Shown in pieces: positions 25,187 to 33,059 of a stretch of 64,000 bases of DNA. The first letter of the stretch is position 1, and the number at the start of each line of letters is the position of its first letter. The position numbers and the translations under genes are program-made. The notes beneath the pieces are model-generated. The model saw nothing but the letters and a program-made list of their open reading frames with translations, ran no database searches and was not told the DNA's origin. Where the stretch lies: contig NZ_JBJFZU010000003.1 in NCBI RefSeq assembly GCF_045032955.1, positions 1 to 64,000 on the forward strand, given 5' to 3'. The stretch is from Ornithinicoccus sp045032955. GTDB lineage: Bacteria; Actinomycetota; Actinomycetes; Actinomycetales; Dermatophilaceae.

Positions 25187-26721
25187 GTGGTCCTCCTCTG
25201 TCGGCGTAGCCACTCCCCGCCCAGACCGACCAGCGGCAGCGCGACGGCGGCCAGTGCCGCCGCCCAGCGCATCCCCGTGTCGCTCCGGTCCTGGGCGGTC
25301 GCCAGCAGGGCCGTCCGGGCCTCGTCGGCGCGCTGCTCGGTCTCGGCCAGCGCCTCCTCGCCGCTGTCGACGACGGCCAGCGCGGCCTCGGTGACCTGCT
25401 CGTTCCCACCCTCCTCCAGCACCTGGCCGAGCGTGCTGCGAGCCGCGGCCAGCTCCTCGGTGCCGGGCGGCAGGCGGTCGTTCTCCTCCCAGTAGCCGGG
25501 GGAGCGGTCAGAGGGCAGCTCGTAGGACTGCAGGGCCCGCAGCCCGACGACGACCTCCAGATCCCGGCCCACCTGGGTGCGCACGTCGTCCGCCTGGTCC
25601 ACGGCCTCGGTGCGGCGCTCCGACTGCTCGGCGAAGGCCGCGTCGAACCGGGGGTCGGTCGCCAGCACCAGGCCGGCCGGGACCAGGGCGAGCAGGGTGA
25701 GCACGGCCGCCACCCACGAGCTCCCGAGGGCCAGCACCAGGGCGGCCAGGGCGAGCAGGACGGCGGCACCCCAGAGCAGCACGGTGCCCGCAACGGAGGA
25801 CGGCAGGGCGGCGACGTCCTCGGTGACCCGGCTCTGGGGGACCGCGTAGCTGGTCATCGACCTGGCCTCCTGCCAGGCCGTGGCGGCGCGCACCGGGGTG
25901 TCGCCCGCCCCGTCCAGCAGGACGTCGGCGTGCTCCTCCAGGCGCTCGACGTAGTAGTCCGCGAGGTCCGGGTGGAGGTCGGCGGCCTCCTGGATCAGCG
26001 TGACCGAGGGCAGGTCGCCGTCGCCGTCGGCGGGCAGGTCCTGCCCTGCCAGGGCCAGCAGGACCTCCCGGTCCAGCGCCAGGGCCGAGCGGTAGAGCAG
26101 CTCCCGGGCCTCCTCGCGGCTGGTGACGCTGCTGACCTCCTCCGTCGCGGGGGTGGCACTGGTGGCGGCGGTGCCGCCGATCAGGGCGGCGGAGGCCAAC
26201 CCGAGCAGCACCAGGACCGGGACGGCCCGGGGGACCCGCTCGTCGGCGGCGGCCCGGGCGCCGGCCAGCAGGGCGCGCGCGCCGCTGCTGGCCGTGTCCC
26301 GGCCGGCGCCCTTGTCGCCCTTCCTGCCCTTGCCGCCCTTCCCGGCCGACCGGCCGCCGGTAGGCCGTACCCGCGGCACCTCGTGCGCCCGCCCGAGCCG
26401 CTGCGCCTGCTGGCGCAGCCGCCGTTCGGTGCGCTGCAGCTGCCGCTCGGCGTCGTCGATCTCGCGCTGGCGCCGGGCCAGGATGCGCTCGGCCTCCTCG
26501 CGCTCCTGCTCCAGCCGTTCCTGGGACTTCTCCCGCTGCCGGGCGACCTCCTCGGCGTGCCTGGCCCGCTGCCGGGCCACCTCCTGGGCGTGCCTGGCCC
26601 GCTGCCGCTCCAGCTCGGCCTGCTGCTCGCGCAGCTGCTCCGCCGTGGTGTCCTCGACGTCGGGCCGGTCCTCGCCGAGCACCAGCATCGGCTGCTCGTC
26701 GTCCCCCGGACGTTCGCTCAT
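25183..26721 (-). CDS. Four-TM GlnX-like membrane sensor with N-terminal coiled coil
   Basis: A 512-residue membrane protein. The N-terminus has the motif PMLVLGED (11-18), then a long charged coiled coil (about 25-115) with near-perfect 12-residue repeats built on RQRARHAQEVA, and a Gly/Lys-rich hinge. TM1 is at about 168-188, an outer helical domain follows to about 310, TM2 and TM3 are close together (about 312-355), a second outer helical domain runs to about 485, then TM4. This resembles the layout expected of GlnX, the membrane partner of PknG in mycobacteria. The coiled coil could bind the kinase. Similarity is by architecture and context only. Confidence 0.75.
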   Translation of the reverse strand: MSERPGDDEQPMLVLGEDRPDVEDTTAEQLREQQAELERQRARHAQEVARQRARHAEEVARQREKSQERLEQEREEAERILARRQREIDDAERQLQRTERRLRQQAQRLGRAHEVPRVRPTGGRSAGKGGKGRKGDKGAGRDTASSGARALLAGARAAADERVPRAVPVLVLLGLASAALIGGTAATSATPATEEVSSVTSREEARELLYRSALALDREVLLALAGQDLPADGDGDLPSVTLIQEAADLHPDLADYYVERLEEHADVLLDGAGDTPVRAATAWQEARSMTSYAVPQSRVTEDVAALPSSVAGTVLLWGAAVLLALAALVLALGSSWVAAVLTLLALVPAGLVLATDPRFDAAFAEQSERRTEAVDQADDVRTQVGRDLEVVVGLRALQSYELPSDRSPGYWEENDRLPPGTEELAAARSTLGQVLEEGGNEQVTEAALAVVDSGEEALAETEQRADEARTALLATAQDRSDTGMRWAAALAAVALPLVGLGGEWLRRQRRTT

Positions 26722-26755
26722 CGTTCCCCCTCCTGGATGGTGGTGCCCGCTGCCC

Positions 26756-27931
26756 TCATCGGTAGTCCCGCAGCCGCTGGGACACCCCGGCCCAGGCCAG
26801 CCAGGCCCCGGCCAGCCCGAGCAGCAGCGCCATCCCCGAGGTGATCACGGCCGGCGCGCTCACCTCGCCGGCGACGCGACCGACGCGGTCGGCGAACATC
26901 GCGTCCAGCTCCTCCCGGACGGTGTCGAAGTCCTGCTGGCTTGCCGCTACCGCCTCCGGGTCGGCGGTGGTCGCGGACACCCGGTCCCAGGCCTGCGTCA
27001 GGTCGTCGTCGTCGAGGCGTTCGAGCGTCGTGGTGGCGGTGCCGGCGGCGGCGTCCCAGTTCTCGCCCACACCCAGGGCCTGGGCCTGCTGGGCCTGCCG
27101 GGCCTGGTAGACGGTCTGCAGGGCCTGGGCGGTGTCGGTGGTCCCGGTGACCCGCTGGTCGTAGTCGAGGGGCAGCGCCGAGGGGTTCACCGAGAGGTAG
27201 GTCAGGCCGCCGGTGATCAGGGTGGCCGCCAGCAGCGGCACGTTGAGGATGCGCCGCGTCCGCAGCGCCAGCCGGACGAGCAGCGCGGCCAGCACCAGGG
27301 TCCCCAGGGTGCCGACGATCGCGGTGAGCATCGACCGGGACCCGGTCAGCAGGTCGTCGGCGTGCCGCTCGGCGACCACGTCGCTCTGGGCGGCGGCGGC
27401 ACGCGCCAGCGCGGAGGACGGCGCGTAGAGCTGGTCGGAGGCTGATCCCTCCTCGGCGACCACGGCCACGGCACGTTCGGCGCCCAGCACCGCGGCGCTC
27501 CAGTCGGACGCGGCGTCGCCGGAGGGGTCGCCCATCCTGCCCAGGTCCCGGCTCGCCTGGCCGACCGCGGCGTCGTAGGCCTCCACGTCCTGCTGCGGGT
27601 CGTCGGCCGCCAGCCGGGTGGCGGCCAGCAGGTCCGCCTCGGCGACCCGCACCCCGGCCTGCTCGGCCGCCGTCCACTCACCCGCGATGACGTTCGGCGT
27701 GGCGTTGATGCCCCCGGTGGAGAAGGTGCCGGTGGCGGCGACCCCGGTGAGCAGCGCCGCCGCGGCCGCCGCGGCGCGGGCCACCCGCAGGAACCGTGGG
27801 GTGGAGGTCGTGGTGGACGTCGCCTGCGAGGTCGTGGTCGCCGTCGCCTTCGATGTCGTGGCAGGGGTCGTGGCCGAGGTCGTGGTGCTCGGTCCCGGAG
27901 CACCGGTGGGCTGCTGACCGGGGGTCCTCAC
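26756..27931 (-). CDS. Second four-TM GlnX-like membrane sensor
   Basis: A 391-residue protein with the same plan as its neighbour but without the coiled coil. A Thr/Ser/Ala-rich cytoplasmic N-terminus (about 12-45) leads to TM1 (about 52-72), an outer helical domain, paired TM2/TM3 (about 205-255), a second outer helical domain and TM4 near the C-terminus (VITSGMALLLGLAGAWLAWAGV). GTG at 27931 is chosen because it overlaps the upstream AAA gene stop (GTGA); a longer in-frame reading exists but runs through that gene. Probably a diverged duplicate of the adjacent sensor, perhaps forming a heteromer. Ligand unknown. Confidence 0.72.
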   Translation of the reverse strand: MRTPGQQPTGAPGPSTTTSATTPATTSKATATTTSQATSTTTSTPRFLRVARAAAAAAALLTGVAATGTFSTGGINATPNVIAGEWTAAEQAGVRVAEADLLAATRLAADDPQQDVEAYDAAVGQASRDLGRMGDPSGDAASDWSAAVLGAERAVAVVAEEGSASDQLYAPSSALARAAAAQSDVVAERHADDLLTGSRSMLTAIVGTLGTLVLAALLVRLALRTRRILNVPLLAATLITGGLTYLSVNPSALPLDYDQRVTGTTDTAQALQTVYQARQAQQAQALGVGENWDAAAGTATTTLERLDDDDLTQAWDRVSATTADPEAVAASQQDFDTVREELDAMFADRVGRVAGEVSAPAVITSGMALLLGLAGAWLAWAGVSQRLRDYR

Positions 27932-29514
27932 GGTGGGTCCTCCGACGGCGTGTCGGCGCCGGTCCCGGGCTCGTCCGGGCCGGTGGCGAGGTCCACGGCG
28001 TCGCGGTCCTCGAAGTCCTGGCGCTGCAGGGTCATCAGGTCGCTCACCTCGGCGTCCTCGACGTCCCGCAGCCGCCACGCGTGCCGGCCGATGGCCGCCT
28101 CGAGCATGTTCCGGGCGAACCGTCCGTTGCCGAAGCTGGGCCCGCGCGGGGTGGCGGCCAGGATCTCCCGGAACCGTTCCTGGGCGTCGACGGAGACGTC
28201 GTAGTCCATCTGCCCGGCCAGGTGGGCCTGGATCGCGGACAGCTCGGTGTCGGTGTAGTCCTCGAACTCGATGATGGTGCGGAAGCGGCTCTCCAGCCCG
28301 GGGTTGGTGGCGACGAACTCCGCCATCGGCTGCGGGTAGCCGGCCACGATGACCACCAGGTCCTCGCGGTGGTCCTCCATCTCCTTGACCAGGGTGTCGA
28401 TGGCCTCCTTGCCGTACTGGTCGCCGCCCAGGCTGTAGGCCTCGTCGATGAAGAGCACGCCGCCGTGGGCGCTGGCCATCACCTCCGCGGTCTTGGCCGC
28501 GGTCTGCCCCAGGTACCCGGCGACCAGCTCGCTGCGGTCGACCTCGACCAGCTGGCCCTTGGACAGCAGCCCGAGGGCACGGTAGATGGCGCCGACCAGC
28601 CGGGCGACCGTCGTCTTGCCGGTGCCCGGGTTGCCGACGAAGACCAGGTGCCGGGTCAGCGTCGCGATCTTGAGGCCCGCCTCCTGCCGCCGGGCATCCA
28701 TCTTGAGGACGGCGACCTGACGGTGGATCTCGGCCTTCACCCGGTCCAGCCCGATGAGCTCGTCGAGCTCGGCCAGCAGCTCCTCGACGGAACGCTCCGG
28801 CTCCTGCTCGACCGCCTCGTCCACCTCGTCAGCGGTCGCCTCAGCCTCCGCACCGGCGGGCGTCGCCGGTGGTTGCCCACCGACCCCACCGGGCGTCGCC
28901 GGTGGTTGCCCACCGACCCCACCGGGCGTCGCCGGTGGTTGCCCCAGCATCTGCCGGACCCGGTCCGACTGCTCCTGCGCGCGCCGCAGCAGGTCCCCGG
29001 ACCACAGCTCCAGCCCCTCCGGGGTCCGCGGCAGGCCGTGACCGCCCGCCCCGGGCAGTGCCCCCGACGCCTCGCCGGGCGGGGTGAGACCGGACGTCGC
29101 CGTCCCCGGGCCGTGCGCGGACGCCACCCCGGCGGCGGCCAGCTGGGCCCGGGCCACCGAGGTGGCCCTGCCGACGCTCACCTGGCCGGCACCGGGCATC
29201 GTGCAGGCCGCGGTGGCCACGTCGGCCAGCGCCTGCGCGTAACCGGCGGCCCGGGTGCTCCGCTCGGCGACCAGGGTGGACAGCAGCGGGGTCGGGATCG
29301 AGGCATACCGGCGCCCCTTGGGGACCGCGCCGAAGAAGTCGCTGGCGGGTCGGTCGAAGGCACTCGCCCACACGGTATGCGCGCTGCTCGGCCCGGGCTG
29401 CTCCAGCACGGCCGCCGCCAGGTGCTGCCCCTCGGCGCGCACCCCCTGCTCGTCCAGACCCGCCTCCCGCCCGACCCGCGCCAGCAGGTCGACCGCGTCG
29501 CTCAGCTCACTCAT
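27928..29514 (-). CDS. AAA ATPase of the CbxX/SpoVK family
   Basis: A 528-residue ATPase. The N-terminal 250 residues form a helical region and a Pro/Gly-rich linker that includes a tandem repeat of GQPPATPGGVG. The C-terminal AAA module (about 250-500) has Walker A FVGNPGTGKTT, the YLGQTAAKTAE pore-side segment, Walker B VLFIDEAYSL, sensor residues in VVIVAGYPQPM and the LESRFRTIIEF arginine region. CbxX-type AAA proteins remodel partner proteins; the ESX component EccA has the same core with a TPR N-terminus. Here the likely client is within the TelA/kinase operon. It overlaps both neighbouring genes by 4 nt. Confidence 0.9.
   Translation of the reverse strand: MSELSDAVDLLARVGREAGLDEQGVRAEGQHLAAAVLEQPGPSSAHTVWASAFDRPASDFFGAVPKGRRYASIPTPLLSTLVAERSTRAAGYAQALADVATAACTMPGAGQVSVGRATSVARAQLAAAGVASAHGPGTATSGLTPPGEASGALPGAGGHGLPRTPEGLELWSGDLLRRAQEQSDRVRQMLGQPPATPGGVGGQPPATPGGVGGQPPATPAGAEAEATADEVDEAVEQEPERSVEELLAELDELIGLDRVKAEIHRQVAVLKMDARRQEAGLKIATLTRHLVFVGNPGTGKTTVARLVGAIYRALGLLSKGQLVEVDRSELVAGYLGQTAAKTAEVMASAHGGVLFIDEAYSLGGDQYGKEAIDTLVKEMEDHREDLVVIVAGYPQPMAEFVATNPGLESRFRTIIEFEDYTDTELSAIQAHLAGQMDYDVSVDAQERFREILAATPRGPSFGNGRFARNMLEAAIGRHAWRLRDVEDAEVSDLMTLQRQDFEDRDAVDLATGPDEPGTGADTPSEDPP
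28858..28945 (-). repeat. 33-bp tandem repeat inside the AAA ATPase gene
   Basis: Two complete identical 33-bp units (28858-28890, 28891-28923) and a partial third encode the linker repeat GQPPATPGGVG. The reading frame is kept, so copy number could vary without breaking the gene. Confidence 0.85.
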
Positions 29515-30107
29515 CCGTTCCCTCCCTGCGGTGGTGCCAACGGGGCGACCCCGCTCTCCGGTTCTGCCTCGGGGACCGGTGCGTGGTCCTCCTCCGAGAG
29601 CCGCAACGACCCCCCGGCCCCGGCGGAGCCGAACTTCTCGGCGATGAACCGCCCCTGGGCCACCAGCTCCTGCGCGTCCTGCCGGTAGACCGCGTCGAAG
29701 ACCCGGTCCATGGTGAGCCCCAGCAGGTCCAGCTGGTCCACCAGCACCATCAGCGACGTCTTCGCGCCGTCGACCGGGCGGGTGTCGGCATACCGCCGGG
29801 GCAGGCGCTGGTAGGACCCGACGGCCTCCGGCAGGTAGTCCGTGGCGGTGGCCACCACCGTGTAGCCGAGGTCGCTGCCGCTCACCTTCTCCAGCCGGGG
29901 CACGGTGTCCCGGACGGTGCCGATGATCCGGTTGCCGCGGGCGACCACCACCGAGGGCAGCGCCGCGGAGGTGAGCAGTGCCTCGGTCGCGTCCAGCGCG
30001 GCATACACGTCCTGGGCGGTGGGCGGCGGCGGCAGGGTCAGCCGGTCCTCGCCCGGACCGTCGGGGGAGCGCCCGAGCATCCGGTCCAGCAGGGCGGAGA
30101 ACGCCAT
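29511..30107 (-). CDS. XpaC-like protein of the TelA operon
   Basis: A 198-residue soluble protein. The central helical part (about 75-150), with YTVVATATDYLPEAVGSYQRLPRRYAD and LVDQLDLLGLTMDRVFDAVY, resembles the XpaC (5-bromo-4-chloroindolyl phosphate hydrolysis) domain that commonly accompanies TelA. The N-terminal membrane segments of classical XpaC are absent, and the C-terminus is a Pro/Glu-rich tail. It starts 1 nt after the telA stop and overlaps the AAA gene by 4 nt. The assignment rests on partial sequence resemblance plus context. Confidence 0.65.
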   Translation of the reverse strand: MAFSALLDRMLGRSPDGPGEDRLTLPPPPTAQDVYAALDATEALLTSAALPSVVVARGNRIIGTVRDTVPRLEKVSGSDLGYTVVATATDYLPEAVGSYQRLPRRYADTRPVDGAKTSLMVLVDQLDLLGLTMDRVFDAVYRQDAQELVAQGRFIAEKFGSAGAGGSLRLSEEDHAPVPEAEPESGVAPLAPPQGGNG

Positions 30108-30108
30108 C

Positions 30109-31350
30109 TCAGCGCCCGGAGGCGGACCCGCCGGTGCCGCCGATGTCGAGCTGGCCGCCGGCCAGCCTGGCGTCGGTGCGCTGGGCCCGGTCCAGGTAGC
30201 TCCGTGACTTCTCCACCTCGCCCTCGAGCACCCCGATGGTCTGCGACATCCCGTCCAGGGCCTGGACCCGGAACTCGTCGATCGCGTCCATCGTGGCGTA
30301 GATGTTGGTGAACGCCGCCTGCAGCTGCTCGAGCCCCACGGTGGCCGAGGCGGCCTGCTCCTGGATCGCCACCGAGTTGTCGCGCAGCAGCACGCTGGTG
30401 CTCTCGATCATCGCCGAGGTGGTCTTGTTCAACGCGGTGATCTGGTCCAGGACCAGCCGCTGGTTGTTCAGCGCCTGCGCGACCAGCACGGCTGTGCGCA
30501 GCGCGGAGATGGTGGTGGTGGAGGCCCGGTCCACACCCTTGATGAGCTCGATGTTGTTCTTGATGACGATGTCGATGGCCAGGTAGTTCTGGATCGAGAC
30601 CGCCAGCTGGGTGAGCAGGTCCTGGTGCTTCTGGCGCACGTAGAACAGGACGTCCTCGCGCAGTGCCTTGGCCCGCTCCGGGTCGCTCTGGTCGAGCTCG
30701 GCGATCTTGGCGGCCACCTTGGCGTCCAGCTGCTCGGCGATGTAGACGTACTGGTTCAGCCGTCCCATCGCCGCCCACAGCTGCTGCTTCTCCATGTTCA
30801 GCGCGGCGTTGTCCTTGGACAGCTCGTCCTGCCCGCTGCGCAGCGAATGCAGGATGGCGTCCAGGTGCTTCTCCGAGGACTCGTACTTCTGGAAGTACTT
30901 CGTCAGCCGGTCCGAGAACGGCAACCGCTCGAACCACTTCTTCACCCCGGTCGCCTGCGCAGGGTCCAGGTCCTCGATGGTGCGGCGCAGCTCCATCAAC
31001 GTCGCGCCCACCTTGGACTCCTTGGATACCCCACCCTGCTGCAGGGCCCGCACGGGGGACTGCAGCAGCCGGTTGGAGGTCTCCGCGGCGGCGCGGATGT
31101 CGGCGTCACCCATGGTCCGCACGTCCGCGGCCTGCTGGGCGAACTCCGGCGACTTCGTCTCCGTCTGGGTGAGGCCGTTCAGGTATGCCTCCACCTTGGC
31201 GTCCAGGGCGGGCATCGCCTCCGGGTCGACCTGGGGGGCCATCGCCGGGGCCGAGGTGCTGGTCACCGGCTCGGTCGCGGCCGGGGCGGTGAGCACCAGG
31301 GGCTCCGCCGTGGGCTCGGGTGCGGCGAGCGGCTGGGGCTGGTCGGTCAT
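30109..31350 (-). CDS. telA: TelA-family protein (toxic anion resistance)
   Basis: A 413-residue mostly helical protein typical of TelA: a Pro/Ala-rich N-terminus, then SPEFAQQAADVRTMG, LMELRRTIEDLDP, the strongly conserved FSDRLTKYFQKYESSEKHLDAIL region (about 145-170), VYIAEQLDA and the C-terminal NNQRLVLDQITALNKTTSAMIESTS. The family was named for tellurite resistance, but its biochemical role is unresolved; it usually occurs with XpaC-like and Ter proteins. It is the first gene of the ten-gene operon. ATG at 31350 follows a GAGGAGAG ribosome site. A nested inverted repeat lies 43-87 bp upstream. Confidence 0.93.
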   Translation of the reverse strand: MTDQPQPLAAPEPTAEPLVLTAPAATEPVTSTSAPAMAPQVDPEAMPALDAKVEAYLNGLTQTETKSPEFAQQAADVRTMGDADIRAAAETSNRLLQSPVRALQQGGVSKESKVGATLMELRRTIEDLDPAQATGVKKWFERLPFSDRLTKYFQKYESSEKHLDAILHSLRSGQDELSKDNAALNMEKQQLWAAMGRLNQYVYIAEQLDAKVAAKIAELDQSDPERAKALREDVLFYVRQKHQDLLTQLAVSIQNYLAIDIVIKNNIELIKGVDRASTTTISALRTAVLVAQALNNQRLVLDQITALNKTTSAMIESTSVLLRDNSVAIQEQAASATVGLEQLQAAFTNIYATMDAIDEFRVQALDGMSQTIGVLEGEVEKSRSYLDRAQRTDARLAGGQLDIGGTGGSASGR

Positions 31351-31392
31351 GCTCTCTCCTCGGTGCAGGTCGGTGCGTGCCTGCGTCCCCCG

Positions 31393-31437
31393 TCAGGACA
31401 CGACGTCACCGGCTGTGACGTGCCCATTGTGTCCTGA
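31393..31437. promoter_or_regulatory. Nested double palindrome between telA and betB
   Basis: Outer arms TCAGGACAC (31393-31401) and GTGTCCTGA (31429-31437) are perfect 9-bp complements. Inside them sit inner arms ACGTCAC (31403-31409) and GTGACGT (31415-31421), perfect 7-bp complements with a 5-bp centre. The element lies between the divergent telA operon and the choline operon and could be the operator of either or both. Confidence 0.6.
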
Positions 31438-31531
31438 GTTCCGCCTCCTGCACACGGGGGTCAGCCCCACGGTCCTCGTGGGGGCCCCGACCGCTCACCG
31501 CAGGCGTCTCGACGCCGGGCGCCGGGCGTGG

Positions 31532-31537
31532 TTGGCT
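31532..31537 (+). promoter_or_regulatory. -10-like box of the choline operon
   Basis: TTGGCT lies 7 nt before the GTG start at 31545, the same spacing as other leaderless starts here. No ribosome site is visible before that GTG. Confidence 0.35.
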
Positions 31538-31544
31538 GATCGGC

Positions 31545-33059
31545 GTGACTTCTCTCCCGGACCACACCCTGCTCATCGACGGATCCTGGCGCCCCGCCTC
31601 GGACGGCGGCACCCGCACCATCGCGTGCCCGGCCGACGGATCCCCGGTAGGCACCGTGGCGGAGGCGACCCCCGAGGACGCCACCGCCGCCGTGCTGGCG
31701 GCGCGCCGGGCCTTCGACGAGGGGCCCTGGCCGCTGACCCCCGCGCCCGAACGGGCGGCCCTGCTGCGCCGGCTGGCGGACCGGCTGGTGGCGGAGAAGG
31801 AGACCGTGGCGCGTGCCGAGAGCCTGGACACCGGCAAGCGGATGGTGGAGTCCCGGATCGACGTCGACGACATCGAGGCCGTCTTCCGCCACTTCGCGGA
31901 CCTGGCCTCCGCGGACGCCGGCCGGGTGGTCGACACCGGTATGCCGGACGTCTCCAGCCGGGTGGTGCACGAACCGGTCGGCGTCTGCTCGCTGATCACC
32001 CCGTGGAACTTCCCGCTGCTGCAGACCAGCTGGAAGGTGGCCCCCGCGCTCGCCGCCGGCAACACCTTCGTGCTCAAGCCCAGCGAGCTCACCCCGCACA
32101 CCTCGATCTGGCTGGTCCGGGCCCTGGAGGAGGAGGGCCTCCCGCCGGGGGTCGCCAACCTCGTGCTGGGCGCCGGCTCCGTGCTGGGCCCGGTGCTCAC
32201 CGGTCATCAGGCCGTGGACCTGGTCTCGTTCACCGGTGGCGTCGTCACCGGCCGGGCGATCATGGCGGCCGCGGCGCCGACGGTGAAGCGGGTGGCCCTG
32301 GAGCTGGGGGGCAAGAACCCCAACGTGATCTTCGAGGACGCCGACCTGCCGGCCGCCATCGACAACGCCCTCACCGCGGTGTTCCTGGACTCCGGCCAGG
32401 TCTGCAGCGCCGGCACCCGGCTGGTGGTCCAGGAGAGCATCCGCGACGAGGTCGTGGAGACCCTGGTCGCCCGGGCCGAGGGGATCCGCCTGGGCGGGCC
32501 CTTCGACGAGCACGCCGAGGCGGGTCCGCTGATCAGCGAGGCGCACCGGGAGAAGGTGGCGACCTACGTCCGGGAGGCGATCGAGGACGGTGCGGTGCTG
32601 CGCTGCGGCGGTGGCCCGCCGGAGGACCCCGAGCTCGCGGACGGCTGGTTCTACCGGCCCACCGTCCTGGACAGGTGCACCCAGGACATGCGCTGCGTGC
32701 ACGACGAGTCGTTCGGGCCGGTGCTCACCGTCGAGACCTTCTCCGGGACCGGCGACGAGGCCGAGGACGCCGCGGTCGCCATCGCCAACGACACCATCTA
32801 CGGCCTGGCCGGCGCGGTCTGGACGCAGAACGCGGGCCGGGCGGAGCGGGTCGCCCGGCGGCTCCGGCACGGGACGATCTGGATCAACGACTACCACCCG
32901 TACGTGCCGGGGGCCGAGTGGGGCGGGTACAAGCAGTCCGGGGTCGGTCGCGAGCTGGGCCTGGCCGGGCTGGCCGAGTACCGGGAGAGCAAGCACATCT
33001 GGCACAACACCCGACCGGCCCCGGCCGGCTGGTTCGAGGTCCGCGAGGAGCAGGCATGA
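31545..33059 (+). CDS. betB: Betaine-aldehyde dehydrogenase
   Basis: A 504-residue NAD(P)-dependent aldehyde dehydrogenase that converts betaine aldehyde to glycine betaine. Seen: the cofactor region TPWNFPLLQTSWKVAPALAAGN, catalytic Glu in ALELGGKNPN, catalytic Cys in SGQVCSAGTR, and the C-terminal NDYHPYVPGAEWGGYKQSGVGRELG-type segment. Specific assignment comes from the operon: the next genes encode a choline-dehydrogenase-like GMC enzyme and a BetT-type transporter. GTG start, probably leaderless. It overlaps betA by 4 nt (ATGA). Confidence 0.9.
   Translation: MTSLPDHTLLIDGSWRPASDGGTRTIACPADGSPVGTVAEATPEDATAAVLAARRAFDEGPWPLTPAPERAALLRRLADRLVAEKETVARAESLDTGKRMVESRIDVDDIEAVFRHFADLASADAGRVVDTGMPDVSSRVVHEPVGVCSLITPWNFPLLQTSWKVAPALAAGNTFVLKPSELTPHTSIWLVRALEEEGLPPGVANLVLGAGSVLGPVLTGHQAVDLVSFTGGVVTGRAIMAAAAPTVKRVALELGGKNPNVIFEDADLPAAIDNALTAVFLDSGQVCSAGTRLVVQESIRDEVVETLVARAEGIRLGGPFDEHAEAGPLISEAHREKVATYVREAIEDGAVLRCGGGPPEDPELADGWFYRPTVLDRCTQDMRCVHDESFGPVLTVETFSGTGDEAEDAAVAIANDTIYGLAGAVWTQNAGRAERVARRLRHGTIWINDYHPYVPGAEWGGYKQSGVGRELGLAGLAEYRESKHIWHNTRPAPAGWFEVREEQA

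Noticed and set aside
28858..28945. Possible CRISPR-like repeat
   Set aside because: Units are directly adjacent with no spacers and are in frame within the AAA ATPase gene, so it is a coding tandem repeat.
30794..33055. Long plus-strand extension upstream of betA
   Set aside because: The frame runs antisense through telA and then out of frame through betB; the GMC enzyme's FAD motif begins directly after ATG 33056, which has a ribosome site.
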